The translations under genes and the position numbers were made by a program. DNA of 64,000 nucleotides from UBA6163 sp031411655 (GTDB lineage Bacteria; Planctomycetota; Planctomycetia; Pirellulales; Pirellulaceae). Shown in pieces: positions 27,440 to 37,320 of the stretch. How positions within the stretch are numbered: position 1 is the first letter of the stretch; every line of letters begins with the position of its first letter. A model generated the notes under the pieces. That model worked only from the letters and a program-made list of their open reading frames with translations. It was not told the DNA's origin and made no database searches. The DNA lies in assembly GCA_031411655.1 (NCBI GenBank), contig JANOBM010000175.1, positions 12,406 to 76,405 of the forward strand. The letters run 5' to 3'.

Positions 27440-29653
27440 ATGCCAACTGAACCTGAGATGTCCACCACGTTGCCACCGTCAAACTTGAGCGAATTGGGTG
27501 ATCCCACCAGCACTGAGGCGAGCGCCATCTTCGAAAAGCTATGGGCTTTAGCCAATAATCTATGGTGGTCATGGCACCCAGAGTGCGATCAATTATTTCG
27601 TGATATCGATCCGATCCGCTGGCGCCAACTCGACCACAACCCGGTGGCGTTACTGCGTGAACTTTCTCCCGATCAATTGGCCCAACGGGCAACCGAACTC
27701 GTTCTGCAAAGCCGGATTAATTACGCTTACCGTCGCCTTCAGGAGTATTTGAGTACGACGCAGACATGGGCATCGACCAATGCCGGTGTGCTAGGTGCGA
27801 AACCCGTCGCCTATTTTTCTGCTGAGTTTGGCATCCATGAATCGGTGCCAATCTATAGCGGAGGCTTGGGAGTACTCGCTGGCGACCACATCAAGAGTGC
27901 CTCCGGATTGGGAGTACCTTTGGTTGCGATTGGCCTCTATTACTCGCAAGGCTACTTCCGACAACAGCTCGATGACTCGGGGATGCAGCAAGAGGACTAT
28001 CTCGATACAAAAATCGAGAACCTGCCGATGCAGCCAGCACTGGACAGCGATGGCCGTCCTATTACGGTCAACATTGATACTCGAAACGGAAGCCTGCGAG
28101 CGAAAGTGTGGCTTATGCATGTCGGCCGCGTTCGCCTTTACCTTCTCGACTGCAACGTCGATGGCAACAAGCCCGAAGATCGTGAATTGACTAGCCGCTT
28201 GTACGGCGGTGACCATCGTACTCGTATTCGTCAAGAACTAGTTCTCGGCGTAGGAGGCGTTAGAGCGTTAGAGGCGCTTGGAATCAAACCGGGTGCCTAC
28301 CATCTCAACGAAGGACACAGCGCTTTTGGTGCCATTGAAGTCGTCCGACAACGGATGGTCGAAGATGGACTTTCGTTTGTTGAAGCAGCACGCCAAACGG
28401 CAAGACTCACCTGCTTCACGACTCATACTCCGGTGCCTGCGGGCCACGATCGCTTTCCAGCGGATATGATCGAGGAACACCTCGGACCGCTGCGTGATTC
28501 GATGGGCATTTCGCATGAACAATTGATGGCCCTGGGGCGAGTGGATCCGAACAACAATGACGAAATGTTCTGCATGACCGTGATCGGGCTTAAGTTAAGC
28601 CACTACGCAAATGCAGTTAGCAATCTCCACGGGGTAATCAGTCGTCGCATGTGGTCATGCATGTGGCCGGATCGACCCGAGGAAGAAGTTCCCATTGGTC
28701 ACATCACGAACGGGGTCCACGTTCACTCCTGGCTCGCTGCGCAAATGTCACAATTGTATGACAAGCACTTTCCGGCGAATTGGGCTAGGCGGATTCAGTA
28801 TCCAGAAATCTGGCAATCGATCCACGACGTCGATCCAGGCGAATTGTGGGAAACGCACAACGCACTCAAACACAACCTCCTTTCGTTCGTACGTCGTCGA
28901 TTGAGCCGTCAGTGCCGCCGTCGGGGTGAAAGCGATTCGGCCATCGAAGCGGCTCGCAATGCCCTCAATCCGCAAACGCTGACAATCGGTTTCGCCCGAA
29001 GATTTGCTACCTACAAGCGTGCGAACCTGGTTTTCAAAGAGCTTGACGTGATAGCGGACTTACTTGCCAATGAACAAAGACCCGTTCAATTCCTTTACGC
29101 CGGTAAGGCGCACCCGAAGGACGAGCCCGGCAAGCGGTTCATTCAAGAGATCTCCAACCTGCGTCACGATCCACGATTTGCAGGGCGAGTGGCTTTTATT
29201 GAAGACTATGACATCAATGTCTGTCGCCACCTGATACAAGGTGTTGACGTCTGGTTGAACAACCCGCGCCGACCATTGGAAGCATCGGGTACGAGTGGAC
29301 AAAAGGCGGTTCTAAATGGTGGTCTCAACTGTAGCATTCTTGATGGATGGTGGGCGGAAGCGTACAACGGCGTCAATGGATTCGCCATCGGACACGGCAC
29401 CAGTCACATCAATGACCACATCACCGATGATCGCGATGCGGATGCGCTTTATCACACCCTGACCAAGGAGGTGATACCGTGCTATTACGATCGCGATAGC
29501 GATGGACTACCAAAAGCTTGGATCAAGCGAATGATGCATAGCATTAGCACGCTTGCCTGGCGGTTTAGCAGTCACCGCATGGTCGCCGACTACAGTAACC
29601 ATAGTTACTTGTGGGCTGCTGGCGGAGTCACCTGTGACATGCGGTACAGCTAA
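27440..29653 (+). CDS. glgP: Alpha-glucan (glycogen) phosphorylase, DUF3417-containing type
   Basis: This enzyme releases glucose-1-phosphate from glycogen or maltodextrin. The 737-residue protein has the N-terminal DUF3417 segment (LWALANNLWWSWHPECDQLF), the AYFSAEFGIHESVPIYSGGLGVLAGDH blocks, EGHSAF, TTHTPVPAGHDRF, and the PLP/phosphate region with EASGTSGQKAVLNGG and LDGWWAE. This matches the short, TIGR02094-type phosphorylases rather than E. coli GlgP. The start is ambiguous among TTG 27413, ATG 27440 and ATG 27458. No other glycogen gene is adjacent. Confidence 0.93.
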   Translation: MPTEPEMSTTLPPSNLSELGDPTSTEASAIFEKLWALANNLWWSWHPECDQLFRDIDPIRWRQLDHNPVALLRELSPDQLAQRATELVLQSRINYAYRRLQEYLSTTQTWASTNAGVLGAKPVAYFSAEFGIHESVPIYSGGLGVLAGDHIKSASGLGVPLVAIGLYYSQGYFRQQLDDSGMQQEDYLDTKIENLPMQPALDSDGRPITVNIDTRNGSLRAKVWLMHVGRVRLYLLDCNVDGNKPEDRELTSRLYGGDHRTRIRQELVLGVGGVRALEALGIKPGAYHLNEGHSAFGAIEVVRQRMVEDGLSFVEAARQTARLTCFTTHTPVPAGHDRFPADMIEEHLGPLRDSMGISHEQLMALGRVDPNNNDEMFCMTVIGLKLSHYANAVSNLHGVISRRMWSCMWPDRPEEEVPIGHITNGVHVHSWLAAQMSQLYDKHFPANWARRIQYPEIWQSIHDVDPGELWETHNALKHNLLSFVRRRLSRQCRRRGESDSAIEAARNALNPQTLTIGFARRFATYKRANLVFKELDVIADLLANEQRPVQFLYAGKAHPKDEPGKRFIQEISNLRHDPRFAGRVAFIEDYDINVCRHLIQGVDVWLNNPRRPLEASGTSGQKAVLNGGLNCSILDGWWAEAYNGVNGFAIGHGTSHINDHITDDRDADALYHTLTKEVIPCYYDRDSDGLPKAWIKRMMHSISTLAWRFSSHRMVADYSNHSYLWAAGGVTCDMRYS

Positions 29654-29687
29654 TTGATGAAATATCGAAACGCGTGACCAACCATCG

Positions 29688-29716
29688 CTGCCACGGAATC
29701 ATTAGATCCGTTGCAG
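29688..29716. other. Inverted repeat between convergent genes
   Basis: CTGCCACGGA and TCCGTTGCAG form a 10-bp arm pair with one mismatch around a 9-base loop. It begins about 35 bases after the phosphorylase stop and spans the stop of the convergent SHOCT gene. It could end transcription from both sides, but there is no T-tract. Confidence 0.3.
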
Positions 29717-30595
29717 CAGTTCGGACTTTTTGGTCGCGAATTCGTCTTCCGTGATCACACCGGCGTCTCGCAACTTTGCAAGACGCTCGATCGCGTTGAT
29801 GGCGTCATCCGTCGACATAGAGCCCGACTGCTGTGAGCCCATGCTGCCTCCAAGCGAGGAGACAGTTCCCGGTCTCTCGACATCAGGCGGAGGGGTTGTG
29901 AAGGGCCTCTCGGGATCTGAGAACGATGCTTGGCCGACCACGCTCAAACTTGGTTCGCTGGTCGTTGCGAAAGCCGACGGAAAAGGTGACTCCGAGTTGG
30001 TGACCGAGAGCTGACTCGCCGCTCCAGCGCCACTCACAATGGGCAATGACCGTAGGTCGACCGTCCCATACTGACTAGTAAAGCTGACTGATGCACCTCC
30101 ACTTTGCTGTTGCGACACGCCTCCGATTTGATGATCAAGGGTATCGTAGACGGTGACATTTTGACCATCGCTGATAGCCAGTCGCCTCGCCCCCGCAAAG
30201 AATGCGTAACGATACTGATTCTGACTACCGCTTGAATTGGGTGAGCCTAATTCTGATGGCCACCAACTGCCGCCGTTGCCTAGCCCCGTCGACGAGTCGG
30301 TTCGCTGGGGCACCACCTGGATCTGTCGATCGATGACGGCGTTTGAAAGTTCGCCACAAATACCGTCAACTTTCGACTTGAGTTGGTAATTGAACATATC
30401 TCCTACCATGGTCATGCCGCCTCGCATCCATTGGCCTCCGCCGCCCAGTTCGTTGAGATTGAACTGAGCCATCGTGCCGCCTCCCCTCAAGATCGACTCT
30501 AGCATGAGGGAAATCGTGTCAGTGCTAACTCCGTATCGAAAGGCGATGTCGCTGACTAGTCGCTCGCCTTCTTCAGTCCAACGTGCCATCATCAT
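29702..30595 (-). CDS. SHOCT-domain protein of unknown function
   Basis: The last 30 residues (INAIERLAKLRDAGVITEDEFATKKSELLQRI-type pattern) form a SHOCT motif, a short C-terminal domain often implied in oligomerisation. The first 40 residues form a winged-helix-like segment (EEGERLVSDIAFRYGVSTDTISLMLESIL), followed by a Gly/Met-rich stretch and a Ser/Gly/Pro-rich low-complexity middle. There is no signal peptide, so it is probably cytoplasmic. The start is uncertain among GTG 30604 and three consecutive ATGs from 30595. No function is assigned. Confidence 0.7.
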   Translation of the reverse strand: MMMARWTEEGERLVSDIAFRYGVSTDTISLMLESILRGGGTMAQFNLNELGGGGQWMRGGMTMVGDMFNYQLKSKVDGICGELSNAVIDRQIQVVPQRTDSSTGLGNGGSWWPSELGSPNSSGSQNQYRYAFFAGARRLAISDGQNVTVYDTLDHQIGGVSQQQSGGASVSFTSQYGTVDLRSLPIVSGAGAASQLSVTNSESPFPSAFATTSEPSLSVVGQASFSDPERPFTTPPPDVERPGTVSSLGGSMGSQQSGSMSTDDAINAIERLAKLRDAGVITEDEFATKKSELLQRI

Positions 30596-30689
30596 CCCAT
30601 TCACTTATCGCGGTGTTTCCAAAAACCGGGCAGAATATCACTGTTAACCCGTTAAACATTCTCAGTTGATCCTAACAAAGAGCCAGTTC

Positions 30690-31745
30690 ATGCGATGCTG
30701 CTTCACGTCAGAAATAATGCGTTTGCTCCCTGTCTTCGTCTTTGTCGGCATGATAATGGTCGGCAACGCCCCCCAGGCTTTTTCGCAGGTTGCCGATGTC
30801 GAAGTCGTGATCGGCCCGCACGCTACAGTGCCAACCACGGACGCCAAAAGTCAACTAGACACGCCGTTTGCAATCGAATTTGACGATCAGGACGCCATGA
30901 TCATCGTCGAATATGATGGTGGTCGCATTCTCCGATGGCATCCTGGACAAGACTTAGTGACGTTGGCGGGAAATGCTCAACCCGGATACGTGGATGGGCC
31001 AGCGCGCGATGCTAGGTTCAATAAACTACACAACCTGGCAATCCTTGATGATGGTTCGATGGTGCTCTCCGATCACCTCAACCACGCTATTCGGAAGTTT
31101 GATCCCCATAAAAACATTGTCTCTACCATTGCGGGAAACGGGAGCATTGGACCGGCGGTTGCCAGCGTGGACGCCGCCTCCGCAACGTTCAACCAACCGA
31201 TTTGCGTTTCGCTGACGCCGGATCGAAAGGCGGTTTTGATCGCCGACATTGGTAACCGGCGAATTCGAAAACTCGATCTGTCGACGGGAAACATTACCGT
31301 CGTCGCTGGCAATGGCACCAAAGGCTTTCCGGAAAATGGTTCACTCGCAACCCTAGCCTCGCTGCTTGACCCTCGCGGCGCGATCCAAAACGAACTGGGA
31401 GAATTATTTGTGATCGATCGTGGGGGGAATCGGTTGTACCGAGTCGACGCCGATGGCTTGATTTCTACTATCGCCGGTGACGGTAAAGCAGGCCTTCGCG
31501 ACGGCGAAGCCTTGAAGAGCCAAATGAATGGTCCCAAACACCTGTGCTTCGGACCGAAGGGCGAAGTCTATATCGCGGATGACAACAACAACGCGATTCG
31601 AAAATACACACCCCAATCCCATCAGTTGTCAACGATTGACCTTGGCTTGTACAAGCTCAACCGCCCACACGGTGTCTGCACGCACGACGGATGGTTGTAC
31701 ATCGCCGACAGCTACCATCACCGAGTTTTGCGAATAAAACTCTAG
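30690..31745 (+). CDS. Secreted NHL-repeat beta-propeller protein
   Basis: After a signal peptide (RLLPVFVFVGMIMVGNAPQAFSQ) the protein carries several NHL-type repeats, each about 50 residues, with the recurring pattern NAIRKF/NRRIRKL followed by ISTIAGNG and a loop such as GYVDGPARDARF or GLRDGEALKSQM. NHL propellers bind ligands or other proteins, and some act as lyases or peptidoglycan-associated factors. The start may be the ATG at 30690 or 30717. It is probably periplasmic and sits alone, with no adjacent enzyme. Confidence 0.82.
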   Translation: MRCCFTSEIMRLLPVFVFVGMIMVGNAPQAFSQVADVEVVIGPHATVPTTDAKSQLDTPFAIEFDDQDAMIIVEYDGGRILRWHPGQDLVTLAGNAQPGYVDGPARDARFNKLHNLAILDDGSMVLSDHLNHAIRKFDPHKNIVSTIAGNGSIGPAVASVDAASATFNQPICVSLTPDRKAVLIADIGNRRIRKLDLSTGNITVVAGNGTKGFPENGSLATLASLLDPRGAIQNELGELFVIDRGGNRLYRVDADGLISTIAGDGKAGLRDGEALKSQMNGPKHLCFGPKGEVYIADDNNNAIRKYTPQSHQLSTIDLGLYKLNRPHGVCTHDGWLYIADSYHHRVLRIKL

Positions 31746-31805
31746 CGATGGGACGGGGAAGGAATGTGGGCAGCGGAACTCCCTAAGCGTCGTGCAAATC
31801 TACGT

Positions 31806-33938
31806 TCATTCCACGTGGTCCGGACGCAGGCCCCCGAGTCTTTGGTCCTGCTTCGATGACGAACGCTTTGCTGTCGACATCCAAACGATGCCAAGCCCTG
31901 CAAAGGTGATCGCGGTCGTCACGACCAGCCAAGTCACCGGTAAATGGGAGGTGTCGTCTTCTGCAATCCCCAAAAAAGCCAAACGATCTTTGTTGATCGC
32001 CACCAAGTTAAGGAACCCATTGTGGACGGCGTGCAAAATCATACCGGGATAAACATTGCCGGTTCTCCAAGCGATCCATCCCAAAAACAGCCCCATGACA
32101 GTTGTCGGAAAAAAACGTTCGACCAGCAATACACTTCCCGTTAGCACGTGAAATAGCCCAAAGAGTACCGACGAAACGACGATGACGCGCGCCGGTCCCA
32201 TCACCGTTCCCAGTGCGGAGAACAGATAACCCCGGAAACAAAGCTCTTCGATCACTGCCGGCGCCACCGCCAGTGACATCAACACCATGAAAACCGGTGC
32301 TTGACGCAAGGCATCAAGGGTCGCCTGCGCGCCCCGAAGCTTGGCCATATCAAGGCCTCCAATTCCTGCCATCTCAGCGAGAACAAAAACCTCGTGTGCC
32401 AAGGCCCATAGGCCCAGTCCCATCACCAACGAACCGATCAAGGAGCTTAGAAAACGACTTCGGGTTTGAACCACGCCCAGACGAAACGTCGATGCGAACT
32501 GATCTCGCCCCAAAACTGCAGCGATGAACGGAACGCCACCAAAAACGGCGACCAATGCAATCGCGTTGACAGCTAGTCGCCAGCTGATTTCCTGCGGCGC
32601 CGCTCGCGCCACCACGTTCGAAACCAAAAAGTAAACAGGGAAAAGAATCGCCAACATCAGCAGCGCACCGTCAATCGTAGGCACGGCTCGCGACGATTCG
32701 GGCCTCTGGAAAATCGATCCGATGGACAATTCGGATCCTCGCAGTACAGCGTCAGAGCCGAACAATCTTGCCGCAATTGCAAGGGCTGCTCCCGCGTAGG
32801 CAAGCGTCGATAAGACCGCAGCAATTGCCGGTACGGGTTCGAACCCTCCTGACAATAAGTCACGAGCTAACAATACGATGTTTACTAACGGCACGATTGC
32901 CAATATTCCGGTCAATTCAACGCCCGGCATCAGCGAAAAAATTCCTGGCGTAAGCGCAAGCAGCATCAATGGAATCAAATAGGCTTGAGCTTCCTTAAAT
33001 GACTTGGCAAAGCTTGTTAACGAAAGTAGTAATGCAGAGAAGAACCCACTGAAAAGAACCAACAATCCAAGGATCTGCAGCAGTTCAATTCCCGGAAAAC
33101 CTCCGTCTACAGTGAGACGGGACAACAAACCGCTGGCCCAGAGCGTGACGAACATCGCTGCCAAGTTGACGATCGCTGTCAGAAGCGCGACGGTGACAAC
33201 CGCGACATACTTTGCAATCAGTATTTGACTTCTCGCGATCGGTGATGCAATAAGTGCCTCGATCGTGCCACGTTCTCGTTCACCAGCAGTCAAGTCAATC
33301 GCCGGATAAACCGCGCCCGTGATTGTCATCAGCACTAGTACCAGAGGTATGACTGTCGCTAGCAGTGACTGTTTTTCTTCCACGCCAATCGTTCTGACTT
33401 GAACCGCAAGCGATGCTTTGTAGGGCTGCGATTGCAGGGACGCGACCTTTTCTTCCGCGACCGCCATTTTGACCCATTGAATTCGCTCGATCAGTATTCT
33501 CCTCGCGTCCAGACTGGCCCCGTCCCCTTGGACTGCAGTCAGTTCAATCGTGAGCGGCTCCCAATTGATCACCCTTGCGGAAATATCGACTTTGTTTTGC
33601 TCCAAAGCTTGATCAGGCGACATTTGATCCTGACCAACGACATCGAATATCGCCAACTCAGCTCCACTGGCTTCTCGAATTTCACGAGGCGGCAGACTGC
33701 GAGGGTCATCAATCAGCGACCGGATCACTGCCCCCTCACGCTCAGAGGCGACTCCGATCAAAAAAACTGGGTTTGTCGAAAGATTGGTGGACAAAAGGAA
33801 TCGCTGGAGGGTCATCCCGAGCAGCGGATAAAGCATTAACGGCATCAAAACCAAGGTGAGAATCGTGCGTCGATCTCGCAGCGTTTCTCGCAACTCTTTT
33901 CGGCATAGGCGCCAAATTCGGCCGGAAGAATCCATCAT
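31806..33938 (-). CDS. ABC-2 permease fused to CPBP intramembrane protease
   Basis: The 710-residue membrane protein has two parts. Residues 1 to about 410 are an ABC-2/NatB-type permease, with one N-terminal helix, a large extracytoplasmic domain and about six further helices (including the TAGERERGTIEALIASP segment). The C-terminal part is a CPBP (CAAX/Abi) domain with EELCFR near residue 570, FGLFH about 40 residues later and HAVHN near the end, the three motifs of this glutamyl intramembrane protease family. No ATP-binding subunit is adjacent, so the ATPase must come from elsewhere. The fusion seems typical of planctomycetes. Confidence 0.88.
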   Translation of the reverse strand: MMDSSGRIWRLCRKELRETLRDRRTILTLVLMPLMLYPLLGMTLQRFLLSTNLSTNPVFLIGVASEREGAVIRSLIDDPRSLPPREIREASGAELAIFDVVGQDQMSPDQALEQNKVDISARVINWEPLTIELTAVQGDGASLDARRILIERIQWVKMAVAEEKVASLQSQPYKASLAVQVRTIGVEEKQSLLATVIPLVLVLMTITGAVYPAIDLTAGERERGTIEALIASPIARSQILIAKYVAVVTVALLTAIVNLAAMFVTLWASGLLSRLTVDGGFPGIELLQILGLLVLFSGFFSALLLSLTSFAKSFKEAQAYLIPLMLLALTPGIFSLMPGVELTGILAIVPLVNIVLLARDLLSGGFEPVPAIAAVLSTLAYAGAALAIAARLFGSDAVLRGSELSIGSIFQRPESSRAVPTIDGALLMLAILFPVYFLVSNVVARAAPQEISWRLAVNAIALVAVFGGVPFIAAVLGRDQFASTFRLGVVQTRSRFLSSLIGSLVMGLGLWALAHEVFVLAEMAGIGGLDMAKLRGAQATLDALRQAPVFMVLMSLAVAPAVIEELCFRGYLFSALGTVMGPARVIVVSSVLFGLFHVLTGSVLLVERFFPTTVMGLFLGWIAWRTGNVYPGMILHAVHNGFLNLVAINKDRLAFLGIAEDDTSHLPVTWLVVTTAITFAGLGIVWMSTAKRSSSKQDQRLGGLRPDHVE

Positions 33939-34158
33939 GGAATATTTTCAATTGCGTTGAATCGGAGCCAATACGTCGGTGCTTAGCAAAATCGGATTGT
34001 ACGCAAAAGGGGAAGGCTTAGTTCGACTTGCTATCGTTCCGCTGGAATTCAACCACGACAAGACGGCATCCCCTGAACGCCTCCGCCTGCTACAATCCTG
34101 GGCGGCATGGATTTCTTTGTTTCACATTCACTTTTCTTTAGAAACGCATTCATTCACA

Positions 34159-35049
34159 ATGCCCATTTGGATTCTCATCTTCGTAATTTCCAGCGTGACG
34201 TTGGCGTGCGCAACCGTGCCGGGTGGAGAGCTTGAAGTCGACAATGTTCGAGGCAGCGACCTCCAGCCCCCCAGTACCGGGCCCGGAATTCGGCCACCTT
34301 ATCGCACCATCCAACGTGCGATTGGCGATGCTGTCATGGGTGACACCATTCGCTTGGTGAAAACCAGCGAACCCTATCGCGAATGTATCGCCATCAACTC
34401 CAGTCATTCGTTAGGGACTGCTTCCTTCCCTCTGGTCATCGAGGGCTCCGGTGCAACGCTCGATGGCACACGAGCGCTCAGCAGCTTAGATTGGACAGCG
34501 GAGGGACGCGACCTTTTCGAATTGAAGCGTCCGTCGCCAGGGTATGTGCGATTGATCGCGGCCCCGGACCAACCGGCACCAGAAAATCTTGGCCGATTGA
34601 TCGACCTCACTCCACTTCAACCGCTTCAGTATGCAAGGAGAAATGGGTCCATCTTCCTTCGCGTGCGGCCCGGTGACGTGCCTCAAGCTTATGGATTGCG
34701 AATGAGCGAGGAACAGACCGGCATCACGCTCTACGATACCAGTCACATCATCATTCGTAACTTAGAGGTGATTGGGTTTCGCCTCGATGGCATCAATTGC
34801 CACGACCTAGTGGATGACGTACGCCTGGAAAACGTGAACGCCCAGCAAAACGGTCGAAGCGGCATCAGCGTTGGTGGTGCATCTCAGATCGTGATCGTGG
34901 GTGGCCGCTTGAACGACAACGGAAAGGCACAGCTCCGCGTCGAAGGGCAAAGCTTGGTGGAATTTTCGCAAACCAAGATCGAAGCGGGCGATTCAACTGC
35001 GATTGAAAAAGCCGGCGGACGCGCTGTCGAATTCAATGACGCACGTTAG
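34159..35049 (+). CDS. Exported right-handed beta-helix protein
   Basis: I chose the ATG at 34159, which gives a signal peptide (IWILIFVISSVTLACA); the frame is open from 33979. The 296-residue product has the parallel beta-helix look: YRTIQRAIGDAVMGDTIRL at the start, then repeated short strands such as HIIIRNLEVIGFRLDGINCHD, DVRLENVNAQQNGRSGISVGG and QIVIVGGRLNDNG. Such proteins bind or cleave polysaccharides, but no catalytic residues are evident. The Cys in its leader could make it a lipoprotein, though the lipobox is weak. Confidence 0.75.
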   Translation: MPIWILIFVISSVTLACATVPGGELEVDNVRGSDLQPPSTGPGIRPPYRTIQRAIGDAVMGDTIRLVKTSEPYRECIAINSSHSLGTASFPLVIEGSGATLDGTRALSSLDWTAEGRDLFELKRPSPGYVRLIAAPDQPAPENLGRLIDLTPLQPLQYARRNGSIFLRVRPGDVPQAYGLRMSEEQTGITLYDTSHIIIRNLEVIGFRLDGINCHDLVDDVRLENVNAQQNGRSGISVGGASQIVIVGGRLNDNGKAQLRVEGQSLVEFSQTKIEAGDSTAIEKAGGRAVEFNDAR

Positions 35050-35071
35050 CACCGTGCCGAACATCGCTGTT

Positions 35072-35143
35072 TGGCACCAACTGTGCGAAGCACGATGGCA
35101 CCAGCGGTGTAAAGCAATGTGGCACCGTCGGTGCAAAGCATCG
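35072..35143. repeat. Three tandem 24-bp units with internal palindromes
   Basis: Three contiguous 24-base units start at 35072, 35096 and 35120. Each begins TGGCACC and carries an AAGCA segment. Each also contains a small dyad of the form GCACC-NNN-GGTGC, perfect in the third unit and imperfect in the others. A related GCACCGTGC sits just upstream at about 35050. The array lies in the 181-base gap between the beta-helix gene and the uvrD-like gene, about 90 bases before the latter's start. Confidence 0.8.
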
Positions 35144-35230
35144 GGCGAGCTTGAGGGAATAAGCTTGACGAAAGCTCCCCTGAAGCACCGGACAATCCAT
35201 TTCTCATTCATTGCCTAGTCGGACGCTATC

Positions 35231-37246
35231 ATGACAAAAAATGAACCGTCTATCGGCGACGGATTAAATCCGGCTCAAAGTGAAGCCGTTGCAACCCTCC
35301 GAGGTCCATTGCTTGTCCTCGCCGGTGCCGGGACAGGGAAAACGCGTGTCGTCACGTTTCGAATCGCGAACCTCATTCGTCACGGTATTCAACCACAACG
35401 AATCCTCGCGGTCACGTTTACGAACAAAGCTGCTGGCGAAATGCGAGAAAGAATCGGCCACCTTCTAGGCGGGAAAAACACTCGAAGCTCCCGCGACAAG
35501 GCTGCCGTTCCTCGTCCCGTGATAGGAACGTTTCATGCACACTGTGTCGGCATTTTGCGACGCCATGCCCGCGCCATTGGATATTCACCCAAGTTCACTA
35601 TCTACGATCGCGGCGATCAGGAGTCCTTGGGACGAACCGTTTTACGTGACCTCCGTCTTCCAGGAACGGCACTGAACCCAAGTGATATGCTTTCCATTAT
35701 CGGTGGTTGGAAGAACGCTTCCATCCAGCCCGAAGAAGCAGCCGGCGCCGCCCGTACGGATAAGGAACATCTCGCGGCATCTGCCTACCGTCGATATCAA
35801 GAGGGGCTTCGAATTCGCGGAGCAATGGATTTTGATGACTTGCTACTCAATACCGAAACGCTGCTGGGAAGCAATGCAGAGGTGTTGAAAGAGGAGGCAA
35901 GCTTGTTCGACCACGTGCTAGTCGACGAATATCAAGACACCAACGGCAGCCAATATCGCATCATTCGCAACCTTGCATTACCCCATCGCAATCTCTGCGT
36001 TGTTGGCGACGATGACCAGTCGATCTATGGTTGGCGTGGGGCCGACGTTTCGCACATTCTGAATTTTCGCAAAGATTGGCCCGACGCGAAATTGGTTCAG
36101 CTCGATGCGAATTATCGAAGTACCGGTTCGATCCTCCAAATGGCAAATTGCTTGATCGAGTACAACTCCGATCGCTATGGCAAGACACTTCGCGCCCATC
36201 GTCCCGAGGGCCCACGACCGAGGATCCTCCAATTCAAAAATGAAATCGAAGAAGCGAAAGTGGTCGTTACTGAGATCGCGCGCCACATCGATAAGGACCA
36301 TCGCCAGCCCCGCGACATCGCGATTTTGTTTCGTACCAACGAACAACCTCGATTGTTCGAAGTCGAGATGAGAAAAGCGAAGGTGCCTTATGTGCTTCTG
36401 GGAAGCCAGTCATTTTTTGATCGACGCGAAATTCGTGATGTGCTCGCATACCTCAAGTGGATTGACCAACCGGACGATGAAGTCTCGCTACTTCGAATTG
36501 CGAACACGCCTCCGCGCGGTTTGGGCGCTCAGACGATGAGCCTATTGATCGCGCGAGCAGTGTCTCGTGGCGAATCGGTTTGGCGAGTGATGAACGATCC
36601 TAGTGCCATCTCTGACTTGACGACCCCAGCCCGCCGAGGGATCGAAGAGCTTCGCGAAATCGCAAACGATATCCGGCAGTCGATGACGTCCGGGGCGATG
36701 GCTGATGCGATTGGACAGTTGATCGTGCGAACTCGCTACACCGAAGAGATTTCAAGGCTCTATGACGAACCGGAAGAACGCGAATCCCGGACGGCGTCGA
36801 TCGGTGAAGTCACCAACGCGATAGCCGCGTATCAAGAGCGAGCAGACACTGCAACACTCGGTGGATTCCTGGACGAGATCGCATTGTCAGGTAAAGAAAT
36901 GGGGAGTGAAAAAGACAAAGCAGCCGCGAAAAACGCTGTTTGGCTGTTGACGATGCACGCTGCCAAAGGACTCGAGTTCCCGATTGTTTACATGGTCGGT
37001 ATGGAGGACGGCTTGTTGCCTCATAGCCGCAGCGTCAAAAGCGGTGAAGAGAAAGACATCGCCGAAGAAAGAAGGTTGTGCTACGTCGGCATCACGCGCG
37101 CCCAAGAAGTTTTAACGCTATCGATGGCGTTGACCCGAATGAAATGGGGCAAGCCTCGTCCGACCACTCCTAGTCGATTTCTTTACGAAATCACCGGTAA
37201 GGCTGATAACCCAGCAAAGTATCGGAAGAATCGTCCGCGGGCCTAA
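35231..37246 (+). CDS. uvrD: UvrD/PcrA/Rep-type superfamily 1 DNA helicase
   Basis: This 671-residue 3'-5' helicase shows the SF1A motifs in order: the Q-motif LNPAQSEAV, Walker A AGAGTGKT (31-38), TFTNKAAGEMRERI (motif Ia), VDEYQDTN near 231, DDDQSIYGWRGA (motif III), and LTMHAAKGLEFPIVYMVGMEDGLLPH plus EERRLCYVGITRAQ (motifs V-VI). It ends soon after motif VI and lacks the long C-terminal tail of PcrA. UvrD, PcrA and Rep roles cannot be separated by sequence alone. A 62-bp inverted-repeat element follows the stop. Confidence 0.93.
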   Translation: MTKNEPSIGDGLNPAQSEAVATLRGPLLVLAGAGTGKTRVVTFRIANLIRHGIQPQRILAVTFTNKAAGEMRERIGHLLGGKNTRSSRDKAAVPRPVIGTFHAHCVGILRRHARAIGYSPKFTIYDRGDQESLGRTVLRDLRLPGTALNPSDMLSIIGGWKNASIQPEEAAGAARTDKEHLAASAYRRYQEGLRIRGAMDFDDLLLNTETLLGSNAEVLKEEASLFDHVLVDEYQDTNGSQYRIIRNLALPHRNLCVVGDDDQSIYGWRGADVSHILNFRKDWPDAKLVQLDANYRSTGSILQMANCLIEYNSDRYGKTLRAHRPEGPRPRILQFKNEIEEAKVVVTEIARHIDKDHRQPRDIAILFRTNEQPRLFEVEMRKAKVPYVLLGSQSFFDRREIRDVLAYLKWIDQPDDEVSLLRIANTPPRGLGAQTMSLLIARAVSRGESVWRVMNDPSAISDLTTPARRGIEELREIANDIRQSMTSGAMADAIGQLIVRTRYTEEISRLYDEPEERESRTASIGEVTNAIAAYQERADTATLGGFLDEIALSGKEMGSEKDKAAAKNAVWLLTMHAAKGLEFPIVYMVGMEDGLLPHSRSVKSGEEKDIAEERRLCYVGITRAQEVLTLSMALTRMKWGKPRPTTPSRFLYEITGKADNPAKYRKNRPRA

Positions 37247-37258
37247 GTGGATCAAGAA

Positions 37259-37320
37259 CCTATCCGAAAACCATTAGCCCCTTAAGCGCTAGCCGCGGGT
37301 CCCTTCGGTTTTCGGATAGG
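37259..37320 (+). repeat. 62-bp dispersed inverted-repeat element, copy 1
   Basis: CCTATCCGAAAACC at 37259-37272 is the exact reverse complement of GGTTTTCGGATAGG at 37307-37320, giving a 14-bp perfect stem with a 34-base middle containing GCGCTAGCCGCGGG. It begins 12 bases after the helicase stop. A second copy of the same length and plus-strand orientation lies at 62497-62558 (about 50 of 62 positions identical, ungapped). It may fold into a transcript 3'-end hairpin. Confidence 0.85.
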
